Part shown: positions 1 to 6,281 of the stretch, in pieces
Layout of the letters: each line of letters begins with the position of its first letter
Position numbering within the stretch: position 1 is the stretch's first letter
NCBI GenBank assembly: GCA_947443815.1
Contig: CANEXR010000076.1
Location: 1 to 10,973, forward strand
Length of the DNA: 10,973 nt
Reading direction: 5' to 3'
DNA from: Flavobacteriaceae bacterium
GTDB lineage: Bacteria; Bacteroidota; Bacteroidia; Flavobacteriales; Flavobacteriaceae
The notes under the pieces: model-generated
What the model was told of the DNA's origin: nothing
The model's database searches: none
The model's input: the letters and a program-made list of their open reading frames with translations, nothing else
Position numbers and translations under genes: made by a program

Positions 1-212
1 GAAATTATGTTTGGATCAAAAGTAATCGCAATAGCTTCTGCATGACCGGTATCGCCATTGCAAATTTCTTTGTAAGTTGGATTCTTCGTTAATCCACCAA
101 TGTATCCTGAAACAACAGCCTTTACTCCTTCCAATTCTAAAAAAACAGCTTCGGTACACCAAAAACAACCTCCTGCAAAAGTTGCGATTTCATATTTTTG
201 TTTTGTTTCCAT
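1..212 (-). CDS. msrA: Peptide-methionine (S)-S-oxide reductase MsrA, N-terminal part (runs off the left edge)
   Basis: MsrA reduces methionine-S-sulfoxide in proteins and free methionine back to methionine, repairing oxidative damage. The minus-strand frame starts at the ATG at 212-210 and reads METKQKYEIATFAGGCFWC and onwards to the window edge, about 70 codons. The GGCFWC motif at residues 14-19 is the family hallmark; its cysteine is the catalytic nucleophile. The later GGLTKNPTYKEICNGDTGHAEA stretch (in two parts, residues about 42-63) matches the MsrA Y-x-x-V-x-x-G-x-T-G-H-A-E region with the expected spacing. The short N-terminus with no signal peptide points to a cytoplasmic enzyme. 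The C-terminal part with any resolving cysteines lies outside the window. It is divergent from the ABC transporter gene and has its own candidate promoter. Family assignment is near certain. Confidence 0.95.
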   Translation of the reverse strand, partial: METKQKYEIATFAGGCFWCTEAVFLELEGVKAVVSGYIGGLTKNPTYKEICNGDTGHAEAIAITFDPNII

Positions 213-268
213 TATTTAGGTATTATGCGTATTATTATCCCTAAAAAGGGTAGTTAGTTTCTATATTT

Positions 269-276
269 CAAAGTTA
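269..276 (-). promoter_or_regulatory. Candidate -7 box of the msrA promoter
   Basis: On the minus strand this reads TAACTTTG, a perfect match to the Bacteroidota -7 consensus TAnnTTTG. It lies about 57 bases before the msrA start codon, giving a plausible leader. The expected -33 TTG element is not clear (the sequence 19 bases upstream begins TTAGC), so this is a half-supported promoter. Confidence 0.5.
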
Positions 277-321
277 TCCAAAATATAGTTGCTAATTCTG
301 TTTTCTGATTGTTTTATTAAA

Positions 322-354
322 ATTCTATGCCTATCATTTCATTATCGATAGAAT
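322..354. repeat. Inverted repeat in the msrA / ABC transporter intergenic region
   Basis: ATTCTAT at 322-328 is repeated in inverted orientation as ATAGAAT at 348-354, with 19 bases between. It sits 28 bases before the ABC gene start, where an operator could act. Just after it are AATCTTTG (352-359) and TTTCTTTG (360-367), each one mismatch from the TAnnTTTG -7 consensus. Seven-base arms can arise by chance in AT-rich DNA, so this is a weak call. Confidence 0.25.
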
Positions 355-382
355 CTTTGTTTCTTTGTAAAAACAGTATTAC

Positions 383-1078
383 ATGATACAAGCAAAAAAT
401 ATACATAAATTTTACGATGATCTTGAAGTATTAAAAGGGGTAGATTTACATATAGCAAAAGGAGAAATTGTTTCGATTGTTGGAGCTTCTGGAGCTGGTA
501 AAACAACGCTGTTGCAAATTTTGGGAACGCTAGACAAACCAAGTATATCAGCGGCTACGACACTTATTATTAATGGCGAGGATGTTTTAAAAATGAATGA
601 CAAATTGTTATCTAAATTCAGAAATCTTAATTTGGGTTTTATATTTCAATTTCATCAGCTTTTACCCGAGTTTACAGCTTTAGAAAATGTTTGCATTCCT
701 GCTTATATAGCTGGAAAAAAGCCTTCAGAGACCGAAAAAGAAGCAACTACTTTATTAACTTATTTAGGATTATCCCACCGAATTCATCATAAACCCAATG
801 AACTTTCAGGAGGAGAACAACAACGAGTTGCAGTAGCAAGGGCGTTGATTAATAAACCCGATATAATTTTTGCCGATGAACCTTCAGGTAATTTGGATAC
901 TCAATCTGCAGAAAATTTACACCAACTCTTTTTTCAGTTGCGAGATGAGTTGGGCCAAACATTCGTCATTGTAACCCATAATGAAGAATTAGCTAATATG
1001 GCTGACCGAAAATTAGTAATGGTTGATGGATTGATAAGCAGTAGTTCAAATAAGATGAATACAGTAGCCCCTTTATGA
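383..1078 (+). CDS. LolD-like ABC transporter ATP-binding protein
   Basis: Cytoplasmic ATPase subunit of an ABC system of the LolD/FtsE/MacB type, 231 residues, the usual length for a single nucleotide-binding domain. The sequence shows a complete set of motifs: Walker A GASGAGKTT (34-42), Q-loop glutamine at 89, signature LSGGEQQR (141-148), Walker B IIFADEP (161-167) with the catalytic glutamate at 166, and the H-loop histidine at 199 in VTHN. The PSGNLD stretch after Walker B is typical of the lipoprotein-release/MacB branch. In LolCDE these ATPases power extraction of lipoproteins from the inner membrane; which permease this one serves cannot be seen, because no permease gene is adjacent. 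Its stop overlaps the start of the TIGR02757 gene by four bases (ATGA, 1075-1078), so the two were an operon with coupled translation before the second gene was broken. The start at 383 gives the standard MIQAKNIHKFY N-terminus. The exact substrate is inferred only. Confidence 0.9.
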   Translation: MIQAKNIHKFYDDLEVLKGVDLHIAKGEIVSIVGASGAGKTTLLQILGTLDKPSISAATTLIINGEDVLKMNDKLLSKFRNLNLGFIFQFHQLLPEFTALENVCIPAYIAGKKPSETEKEATTLLTYLGLSHRIHHKPNELSGGEQQRVAVARALINKPDIIFADEPSGNLDTQSAENLHQLFFQLRDELGQTFVIVTHNEELANMADRKLVMVDGLISSSSNKMNTVAPL

Positions 1079-1617
1079 CCCAATCCGAACTAAAAGACTT
1101 TTTGGATGAAAAGGTTGTTTTGTACAATAATTCCAATTTCATTGAAAGTGATCCTATTCAAATTCCGCATTTGTTTTCTCAAAAAGAAGATATTGAAATA
1201 GCAGGCTTTCTTGGAGCAACCATTGCTTGGGGCAACCGCAAGATGATTATTAAAAACGCCCATCGCATGATGAATTTGATGGGAAATTCGCCTTATGATT
1301 TTGTGATGTCGCATCGTGAGACTGATTTGGAACGTTTGGAAGCTTTTGTTCACAGAACCTTTAACGGTCAAGATTTTAGTAGTTTCGTTCGAAGTTTACA
1401 GCATATTTATAAAAACCACCATGGATTAGAAACTGTTTTTACAACACATCAGGAATCACATTCTATGCAAAAAAGCATCCATGAATTTAAAACTATTTTT
1501 TTTGAAATACCGCATCAGTACCGAACTCAAAAACACATTTCAGATCCTTTAAATAATTCTGCTGCGAAGCGCATTAACATGTTTACACGGGTAATTAGTG
1601 TAGCTTACCTAGTTTAA
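1075..1617 (+). pseudogene. TIGR02757 (DUF2400) family gene, 3'-truncated copy A
   Basis: The reading frame encodes 180 residues, whereas the intact second copy in this window has 256. Residues 1-169 align along their whole length with that copy at roughly 60% identity by hand count, through KEDIEIAGFL, TIAWGNRKMI, GNSPYDFVMSH, FVHRTFN and AAKRINM. Directly after AAKRINM, where the intact copy continues CLRWFVRND, this frame reads FTRVISVAYLV and stops. The missing third holds the conserved PLDVHSGNVARKLGLL and DPVKYDFALFGLG segments. The family's function is not established; the L-D-x-H-x-x-x-x-R-K-L-G-L pattern of the missing part recalls HhH-GPD DNA glycosylases, which is inference. The native start overlaps the ABC gene by 4 bases, so this is the resident copy. 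Its TAA lies in TTAA (1614-1617), which also forms the stop of the convergent defence gene. A truncated protein could still be made but probably does not work. Confidence 0.85.
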
Positions 1618-4046
1618 TCAGGTTTTTCTTTTTTTTCAGTTAATTGAATGTGAGTTGGGAGACTCGAACTTAATAATTGTTGGATAAAAAATTTATTTTT
1701 GTTCATTTTGCGTTTCAATCGGAGGTACTTTTTATCATCAAATTTTTTCTTAAATTTTAAAAAGGCGATGTCAACATATAAAATTCTATTCCAAACTACG
1801 TCCTTTTCTATTTTAGATTCGAACATTTCCAACGGTGTAGGGACATCATTTTGGAATGCAAGGTAATAGGCTAAATTATAATTCGTAATATCGGAGTATT
1901 GATTCTCTGAAAAAAGCAAATTTTCAAAAATTTGTAAGGTATCTTTTGTAACTATGTGTTTAGAATTAAAAACATTATCAAATATTGCTTTGCTCTGATT
2001 TAAGATATTGACATACGGCACTTGATTAATAAAGAAATTTGGGTCATCATCCGCCTCAATTAAAAGAGTTTTAAAATAGTTATCGAATTCAAATAAAAGT
2101 TTCATGACAATCTTATTTCGATTTTCAATTGAAATTGAGTGGCTTGCTTGTAAACATTTAGAATGTTGCGTTAGATAATATGCTTTATCTGCGGATTGCA
2201 AAGGAACAATTTGTTCAATAATGGCTTTGTGTATTTTGTTGCTTTTATTGTTTTTACCACAATAAAAGACAATAGCGTTACTCCACCAAGTATTGAAAAA
2301 ATTCTCAATTAAGACTTCATCGGCTTCATCTTCAATACACAAACTTGCAAAATATTCTTGAAAGTGATGATTAAAAAAATGAAACGTGTTATTGTGTTTA
2401 TCGAAATAAAAAACACCGTTTTTACTTTTTAAATGTTCAACAAAGCCACTAACGTTTTCAGGCGTTTCAATTTCATCGAACCTATATTTGGTACTAAGTT
2501 CAGCTAGAAATATTTTTAGGTCATTTTCGTGAATCGTATTCATGCCATTAACATGAAGTTCAAACGCTATAAAAGCTATTATATGTTTAGTCTGTTCGTA
2601 CTTGTAAAGAGAGGTTACACCATTTCTGGTATCCCATCTGTCAAGGTAAACGTCCGTAAATCTATTATACAGTTCAAATATGTTAGCAGGTAATTCTTTT
2701 AAATCAACTTTGTCGTCACGATATAAAATCGCCATAAGTGTCAAGGCAAGTGGAGTTCTTTGCAATGATGTATCAAGAAGATTATTTTTTAATGCTCTAA
2801 TGAAATTTTGTGACTTGCTTTCGTCGTTTGGGATAATCTTACGCACTAGTTGCAATGCCTGTTGGAAGTTGAATGGCAAAAGTTCTGTACTTTTATATTC
2901 ATTCAGAAAGTTATTATTTTGAATAAATCCTAAATCACGAGTAGCGACAATTATCTGATAAGGCTTAGCTGAATTATCTTCCACGAATTTATCAATTGTC
3001 TCGAAAATAAGTTTTTTACATTCATCTTTTTTGATAAAATCAATCGAATCAAAAAGTAAAATAATTTTAGAAAAATCATCTTCTTTATACTCTTCTCCAC
3101 CAGATAATGTATGATATTGCTCCGTGATTAACTTGGCTATATCAATTTTATCGTCGTCAAAATACTGCAAGTCAAAGAAAAAAACACAATTTAGCTTTCG
3201 ATTGGAATTGGTCTGATTGAGAGCTTTAAGACCGATGCGCTTCAAAAACAATGTTTTTCCGCTGGTCGGAATTCCATGAATAATGAAGCTTGAATCAGAA
3301 TTTAAAATTTCGTTTGAACCTTCAATATCCTCTTCCTTAAACTTATCGTGTTCATCTTTGTCGAACCTGACGTAGTTGTTGATGGCACGAATTTCCTTGC
3401 TGTATGTCGTTTGTACATTGATAAAAATATCGTTTATATCATCAATATTTAAATCATAAACACTGTTCGAAATGCTTATATCCGATAATGCAATAATTTG
3501 ATTTTTTACATACTGATTGATAGCAGGCTCAATATTATTAAGAAAAGATTCCTTGGAATTCTTATCAATTTGAGCTTCTAATTGCTGGTAGTCCCAAATT
3601 TTAATATTAGGAAAACTCGCCTTGTCAACGAATCTAGTCAACATTTCAGTGGCTTGATTACTTACACTTCCATTGATAATAACAAATACTTGGGATATAG
3701 TTTTCTCTTCACCCTTCGCATTTTTGAATGGTACAGCGAAAGCTTGGTTAATTTGTGTAATAATTTCACCATCCTTTACAAAATCATTTTGAGAAGCCTT
3801 TTTATTTTTAACAACAGCCGCGTACCATCTCTCTTCTTCAAATTCCTCGCTAAACTTAGAGAAGACTAAGTCTTTGCCGTATTCGCTTGCACCGTGAGTG
3901 ATTGAAACGTTTGTGAAACCTTTATTTTTGAAAAGTTGTTTTAAATCTTCAAATAATTCAGGCTCCAGACTATTTTTTTGAATCCATTCAAGTTTATCCT
4001 TAACGGACAAATATTTCTTATTCCTAACTTTCTCTTTCTTATTCAT
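1614..4046 (-). CDS. Mrr-like nuclease domain fused to NACHT/STAND NTPase (bNACHT/Avs-like antiphage protein)
   Basis: Predicted cytoplasmic protein of 810 residues in three parts. Residues 28-180 look like an Mrr/PD-(D/E)XK restriction-endonuclease fold: FEDLKQLFKNKGF, then GASEYGKDLVF with candidate acid D59, a strand ending VVK (K80), ITQINQAF, and a VFVIINGSVSNQA strand. Residues about 250-570 form a NACHT-like P-loop NTPase: Walker A GIPTSGKT (258-265), Walker B IILLFDSID (328-336), a sensor-like IIVATRD (365-371), the TPLALTLMA helix (431-439), and HHFQEYFAS (560-568), a classic NACHT/winged-helix ending. The remaining 240 residues are helical, with no repeats recognised, and may be the sensing part. 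Proteins of this layout (bNACHT, Avs) sense phage components, oligomerise through the ATPase and activate the nuclease to stop infection; applying that here is inference from architecture. The nuclease motif is unusual, with V78 where Mrr enzymes have E or Q. The gene stands alone on the minus strand, convergent with truncated copy A, in a position interrupting a host operon. Confidence 0.8.
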   Translation of the reverse strand: MNKKEKVRNKKYLSVKDKLEWIQKNSLEPELFEDLKQLFKNKGFTNVSITHGASEYGKDLVFSKFSEEFEEERWYAAVVKNKKASQNDFVKDGEIITQINQAFAVPFKNAKGEEKTISQVFVIINGSVSNQATEMLTRFVDKASFPNIKIWDYQQLEAQIDKNSKESFLNNIEPAINQYVKNQIIALSDISISNSVYDLNIDDINDIFINVQTTYSKEIRAINNYVRFDKDEHDKFKEEDIEGSNEILNSDSSFIIHGIPTSGKTLFLKRIGLKALNQTNSNRKLNCVFFFDLQYFDDDKIDIAKLITEQYHTLSGGEEYKEDDFSKIILLFDSIDFIKKDECKKLIFETIDKFVEDNSAKPYQIIVATRDLGFIQNNNFLNEYKSTELLPFNFQQALQLVRKIIPNDESKSQNFIRALKNNLLDTSLQRTPLALTLMAILYRDDKVDLKELPANIFELYNRFTDVYLDRWDTRNGVTSLYKYEQTKHIIAFIAFELHVNGMNTIHENDLKIFLAELSTKYRFDEIETPENVSGFVEHLKSKNGVFYFDKHNNTFHFFNHHFQEYFASLCIEDEADEVLIENFFNTWWSNAIVFYCGKNNKSNKIHKAIIEQIVPLQSADKAYYLTQHSKCLQASHSISIENRNKIVMKLLFEFDNYFKTLLIEADDDPNFFINQVPYVNILNQSKAIFDNVFNSKHIVTKDTLQIFENLLFSENQYSDITNYNLAYYLAFQNDVPTPLEMFESKIEKDVVWNRILYVDIAFLKFKKKFDDKKYLRLKRKMNKNKFFIQQLLSSSLPTHIQLTEKKEKPD

Positions 4047-4375
4047 TTAGTAGAAGTAAATTAGGTACTAAGATAGTAAAAGACTGTTAAAAAAAAACAC
4101 TTTTATCAGCATAGAAATTTAAATAATTAGAATACAAATTCCTTCCAATTTGTTACATCTACAATAATGCATAAAAATGATTTGAAAAGTTTTTTTTGGA
4201 AGACATGGCTTTCCAATTTACCTATTAAGATTTTATTGAATCGAGACCATGTTGTTCTGAAAGTTTACGCAAAAAATATCTCAAACACATTTTAAACAGA
4301 TATTAAGATAACATTAATTTATGAAGCCAAAGAATTATATTTGCAGAGAAACATTGCCTTAAAGCCTAATCTATT
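4047..4375. other. Divergent intergenic region between defence gene and TIGR02757 copy B
   Basis: No gene is supported in these 329 bases. They separate two divergently transcribed genes and so must carry both promoters. A good -7 box for copy B is at 4336-4343. For the defence gene the best candidate is TATCTTAG on the minus strand (4075-4068), one mismatch from TAnnTTTG and followed by a 22-base leader. A hairpin, TTGGAA (4196-4201) with TTCCAA (4211-4216) and a 9-base loop, lies mid-region after seven T residues; the T run is on the wrong side for a plus-strand terminator. No remnant of the missing 3' part of copy A was found here. Confidence 0.6.
4336..4343 (+). promoter_or_regulatory. 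Candidate -7 box for TIGR02757 copy B
   Basis: TATATTTG matches the Bacteroidota TAnnTTTG consensus exactly and lies 32 bases before the copy B start, a suitable leader length. No clear TTG is present at -33; the sequence there is TTAATTT-like. If real, it lets copy B be transcribed independently of the broken ABC-TIGR02757 operon. Confidence 0.5.
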
Positions 4376-5146
4376 ATGGTTATACCTAAAAATGAATTAA
4401 AAGATTTTCTAGATTCTAAAGTACTTCAATATAATACAATTGACTTCATTGAACCCGACCCAATAAGTGTTCCTCACCGATACTTTTTAAAAGAGGACAT
4501 TGAGATAGCTGGATTTTTAGCATCCACTATAGCATGGGGAAATCGTAAAATGATTACAAAAAATGGTCATCGAATGATGGATTTGTTAGGAAATTCACCG
4601 TATGATTTTGTAATGAGTCATGATGATTATCAATTGGAAAGATTAGATGGATTTGTTCATCGCACATTTAACTCTGAGGATTTTAAACATTTCATAAAAG
4701 CTTTAAAACATATATATACTAACAAAGGTGGATTACAACAAATTTTCGTCGAACATCAAACAGATACTTCACTCCAACCAGCAATACATGCATTAAATGA
4801 GGCTTTCTTTGAAATCCCATATTTGAGTAGAACTCGAAAACATGTTGCAGACCCAAATAAAGGTTCGGTTGCAAAAAGAATTAATATGTGTTTAAGGTGG
4901 TTTGTTAGAAATGATAATTCTGGAGTTGATTTAGGGATTTGGAAAAACATATCCCCTTCAAAGCTCTCTTGTCCATTAGATGTTCATTCAGGGAATGTGG
5001 CACGGAAGTTGGGCTTGCTTACCCGAAAACAAAATGATGGGAAAGCCTTAAATGAGCTAGATGACTCATTAAGACTATTAGACCCACATGACCCTGTCAA
5101 GTACGATTTTGCTTTATTTGGATTGGGTATTTTTGAAGGGTTTTAA
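4376..5146 (+). CDS. TIGR02757 (DUF2400) family protein, intact copy B
   Basis: Complete 256-residue member of a conserved family whose molecular role is not established. Conserved blocks in order: ELKDFLD (7-13), KEDIEIAGFL, TIAWGNRKM, GNSPYDFVMSH, FVHRTFN, VAKRINMCLRWFVR (about 165-178), GIWKNISPSKLSCPLDVHSGN, VARKLGLLTRKQNDGKAL, and DPVKYDFALFGLGIFEGF at the C-terminus. The central-to-C-terminal PLD-x-H-x-x-x-x-A-R-K-L-G-L pattern resembles the HhH-GPD DNA glycosylase fold, so a nucleic-acid-related role is possible (inference). It has no signal peptide and is probably cytoplasmic. The start at 4376 gives an N-terminus that aligns with copy A. At about 60% protein identity to copy A it is not a recent tandem duplicate but a xenologue, probably acquired with the neighbouring defence gene, and it presumably supplies the function lost with copy A. 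It is followed after 73 bases by the HEAT-protein gene. Confidence 0.9.
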   Translation: MVIPKNELKDFLDSKVLQYNTIDFIEPDPISVPHRYFLKEDIEIAGFLASTIAWGNRKMITKNGHRMMDLLGNSPYDFVMSHDDYQLERLDGFVHRTFNSEDFKHFIKALKHIYTNKGGLQQIFVEHQTDTSLQPAIHALNEAFFEIPYLSRTRKHVADPNKGSVAKRINMCLRWFVRNDNSGVDLGIWKNISPSKLSCPLDVHSGNVARKLGLLTRKQNDGKALNELDDSLRLLDPHDPVKYDFALFGLGIFEGF

Positions 5147-5192
5147 ATCTCATTTTTATTGTTCATTTTCAAAAAAGTGATTTAATTTTTTC

Positions 5193-5217
5193 GTAATATT
5201 ACATAGTAAATTTACTA
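5193..5217. promoter_or_regulatory. Two adjacent palindromes before the exopolysaccharide-type operon
   Basis: GTAATATTAC (5193-5202) and TAGTAAATTTACTA (5204-5217) are perfect palindromes of 10 and 14 bases, separated by a single base and ending two bases before the ATG at 5220. TAAATTTA inside the second is one base from the TAnnTTTG -7 consensus. The placement suits an operator for a dimeric repressor or a structure controlling translation of the HEAT-protein gene. No DNA-binding regulator is encoded nearby. Confidence 0.4.
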
Positions 5218-5219
5218 CT

Positions 5220-6281
5220 ATGGAAATATTTGTCTTTTACTTAAAATATTACATAATCCCATTTTTATTTTTTTCTACGGTATTCCTTACTTTACTTTTG
5301 GTCTTAAAAAGAATACATTACGAATATTACAAACCATTAAAGCAACAAATCACTCATAAAGCGGAAGTTTTTTTTACAGAAATGACGCTCTCAAATTACG
5401 ATAGAGAAACATTTAAAGAAAAACTTTTAGCTTTCAAAAAAAATGTGCCTTTACATAAAAATTGGTGTAAAGAACAAATCATTATTGATATGATACGGCT
5501 AAAACACAATCTAAAAAGCACCACAACCGAACCTATTACCGTTCTATACAAAGCCTTAAAACTAAACCAATTCTCTGCTGGATTAATACATGATTTTAGA
5601 AGTTATAATAAATGCGAAGGTTTTTACCACTACCAATCTTTAGATTATAAAAATGGCCGCCCTATCATAAAACCTTATCAAAAAAGTAAAAATAGAGTTA
5701 TTCGATCTAATTCGACAATGGCTTATATATCATTATCTGAAGGATATAAAGAAGATTTTCAAGATCTTCCTGAAAACATTTCTTTTTTGAATACCATAAA
5801 ATTAATGGATATTTTGCATGAAAAGAAAATTCCTATCCCCAAGAATATTGATTTTTGGATTGCTTATAAAAATGTTTCTGTCAAAAAACTAGGCATAAAA
5901 ACCATGGTGTTTTACAATTATAAAAATGCAGCGCCAGAAATAATAAAGCTGCTTCAATATCCTAATGATTCTCTTAAATTAGAAGTGATTATTGCCATAA
6001 GAAAATTATTTTTGAGAGAAGCTGAAACCGATTTAATTCAAACTTATGCCAAATTGTCTTTTGCGCTTCAATTAGAAACATTAATTACTTTGAATGTGAT
6101 TGGTTTTGAAAAATCAAAAGTCTTTATAAAACAATTAATTTTAGCCGAACAAAATACAGATATAAAACTAAAAGCGGTTGAGAGTTTATATCAATTAGAC
6201 CCAACTAGCGTAATGGAAATTGCGGCTTCAGACAGTGATGTTGAAAAAATGGTAAAACACGTAAAAAGTGGTTTATGTTAA
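5220..6281 (+). CDS. HEAT-repeat membrane protein of a GT2 glycosyltransferase cluster
   Basis: Predicted inner-membrane protein of 353 residues. One N-terminal membrane segment (residues about 8-29) is followed by a basic stretch (KRIHYEYYKPLKQQ), so the bulk is probably cytoplasmic. The rest is alpha-helical, and the C-terminal part (about 220-345) has HEAT-like helix pairs with the expected hydrophobic spacing, for example EIIKLLQYPNDSLKLEVIIA, followed by LKAVESLYQLDP. HEAT repeats serve as protein-binding scaffolds; there is no catalytic motif. Its stop overlaps the glycosyltransferase start by seven bases (6275-6281), which argues for coupled translation and a shared complex. HEAT proteins paired with a processive GT2 enzyme are a recurrent arrangement in Bacteroidota, where they probably scaffold or regulate the synthase (inference). 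The start is placed at the first ATG, two bases after a palindrome. The C-terminal HEAT assignment is moderately sure; the exact role is unknown. Confidence 0.75.
   Translation: MEIFVFYLKYYIIPFLFFSTVFLTLLLVLKRIHYEYYKPLKQQITHKAEVFFTEMTLSNYDRETFKEKLLAFKKNVPLHKNWCKEQIIIDMIRLKHNLKSTTTEPITVLYKALKLNQFSAGLIHDFRSYNKCEGFYHYQSLDYKNGRPIIKPYQKSKNRVIRSNSTMAYISLSEGYKEDFQDLPENISFLNTIKLMDILHEKKIPIPKNIDFWIAYKNVSVKKLGIKTMVFYNYKNAAPEIIKLLQYPNDSLKLEVIIAIRKLFLREAETDLIQTYAKLSFALQLETLITLNVIGFEKSKVFIKQLILAEQNTDIKLKAVESLYQLDPTSVMEIAASDSDVEKMVKHVKSGLC

Larger units (their letters stand above)
1585..4375. mobile_element. Putative acquired segment interrupting the TIGR02757 gene (defence cargo; boundaries approximate)
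   Basis: The left junction is visible: homology of copy A to its family ends between 1582 and 1591. From there the sequence is unrelated to the host gene and contains one large minus-strand gene of defence type. The right end cannot be placed exactly. It may lie in the gene-free stretch 4047-4375, inside copy B, or beyond copy B, since copy B is itself probably foreign. No integrase, transposase, clear target duplication or strong terminal repeats are visible. A degenerate inverted pair (1601-1616 against 4075-4057) flanks the cargo gene. The lack of a mobility gene suggests a passive cassette or gene replacement by homologous recombination rather than a self-moving element. Confidence 0.5.

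Noticed and set aside
239..250. CCCTAAAAAGGG hairpin in the msrA leader as a riboswitch or terminator
   Set aside because: Only four paired bases around a four-base loop, with no T tract; too small to support either call.
412..603. Open frames antisense to the ABC, TIGR02757, defence, copy B, glycosyltransferase and response regulator genes
   Set aside because: All lie opposite well-supported genes, have no recognisable family features and are expected by chance.
1075..1617. Copy A as a complete short gene of 180 residues
   Set aside because: Its last 11 residues share nothing with the family after AAKRINM, and the conserved C-terminal third is absent while present in copy B.
4196..4216. 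TTGGAA/TTCCAA hairpin as a transcription terminator
   Set aside because: The stem is only 6 bases with a 9-base loop; the T run precedes rather than follows it on the plus strand, and both flanking genes point away from it.
1075..5146. Copies A and B as a recent tandem duplication
   Set aside because: About 60% protein identity and largely different synonymous codons show long separation; a recent duplication would be nearly identical.
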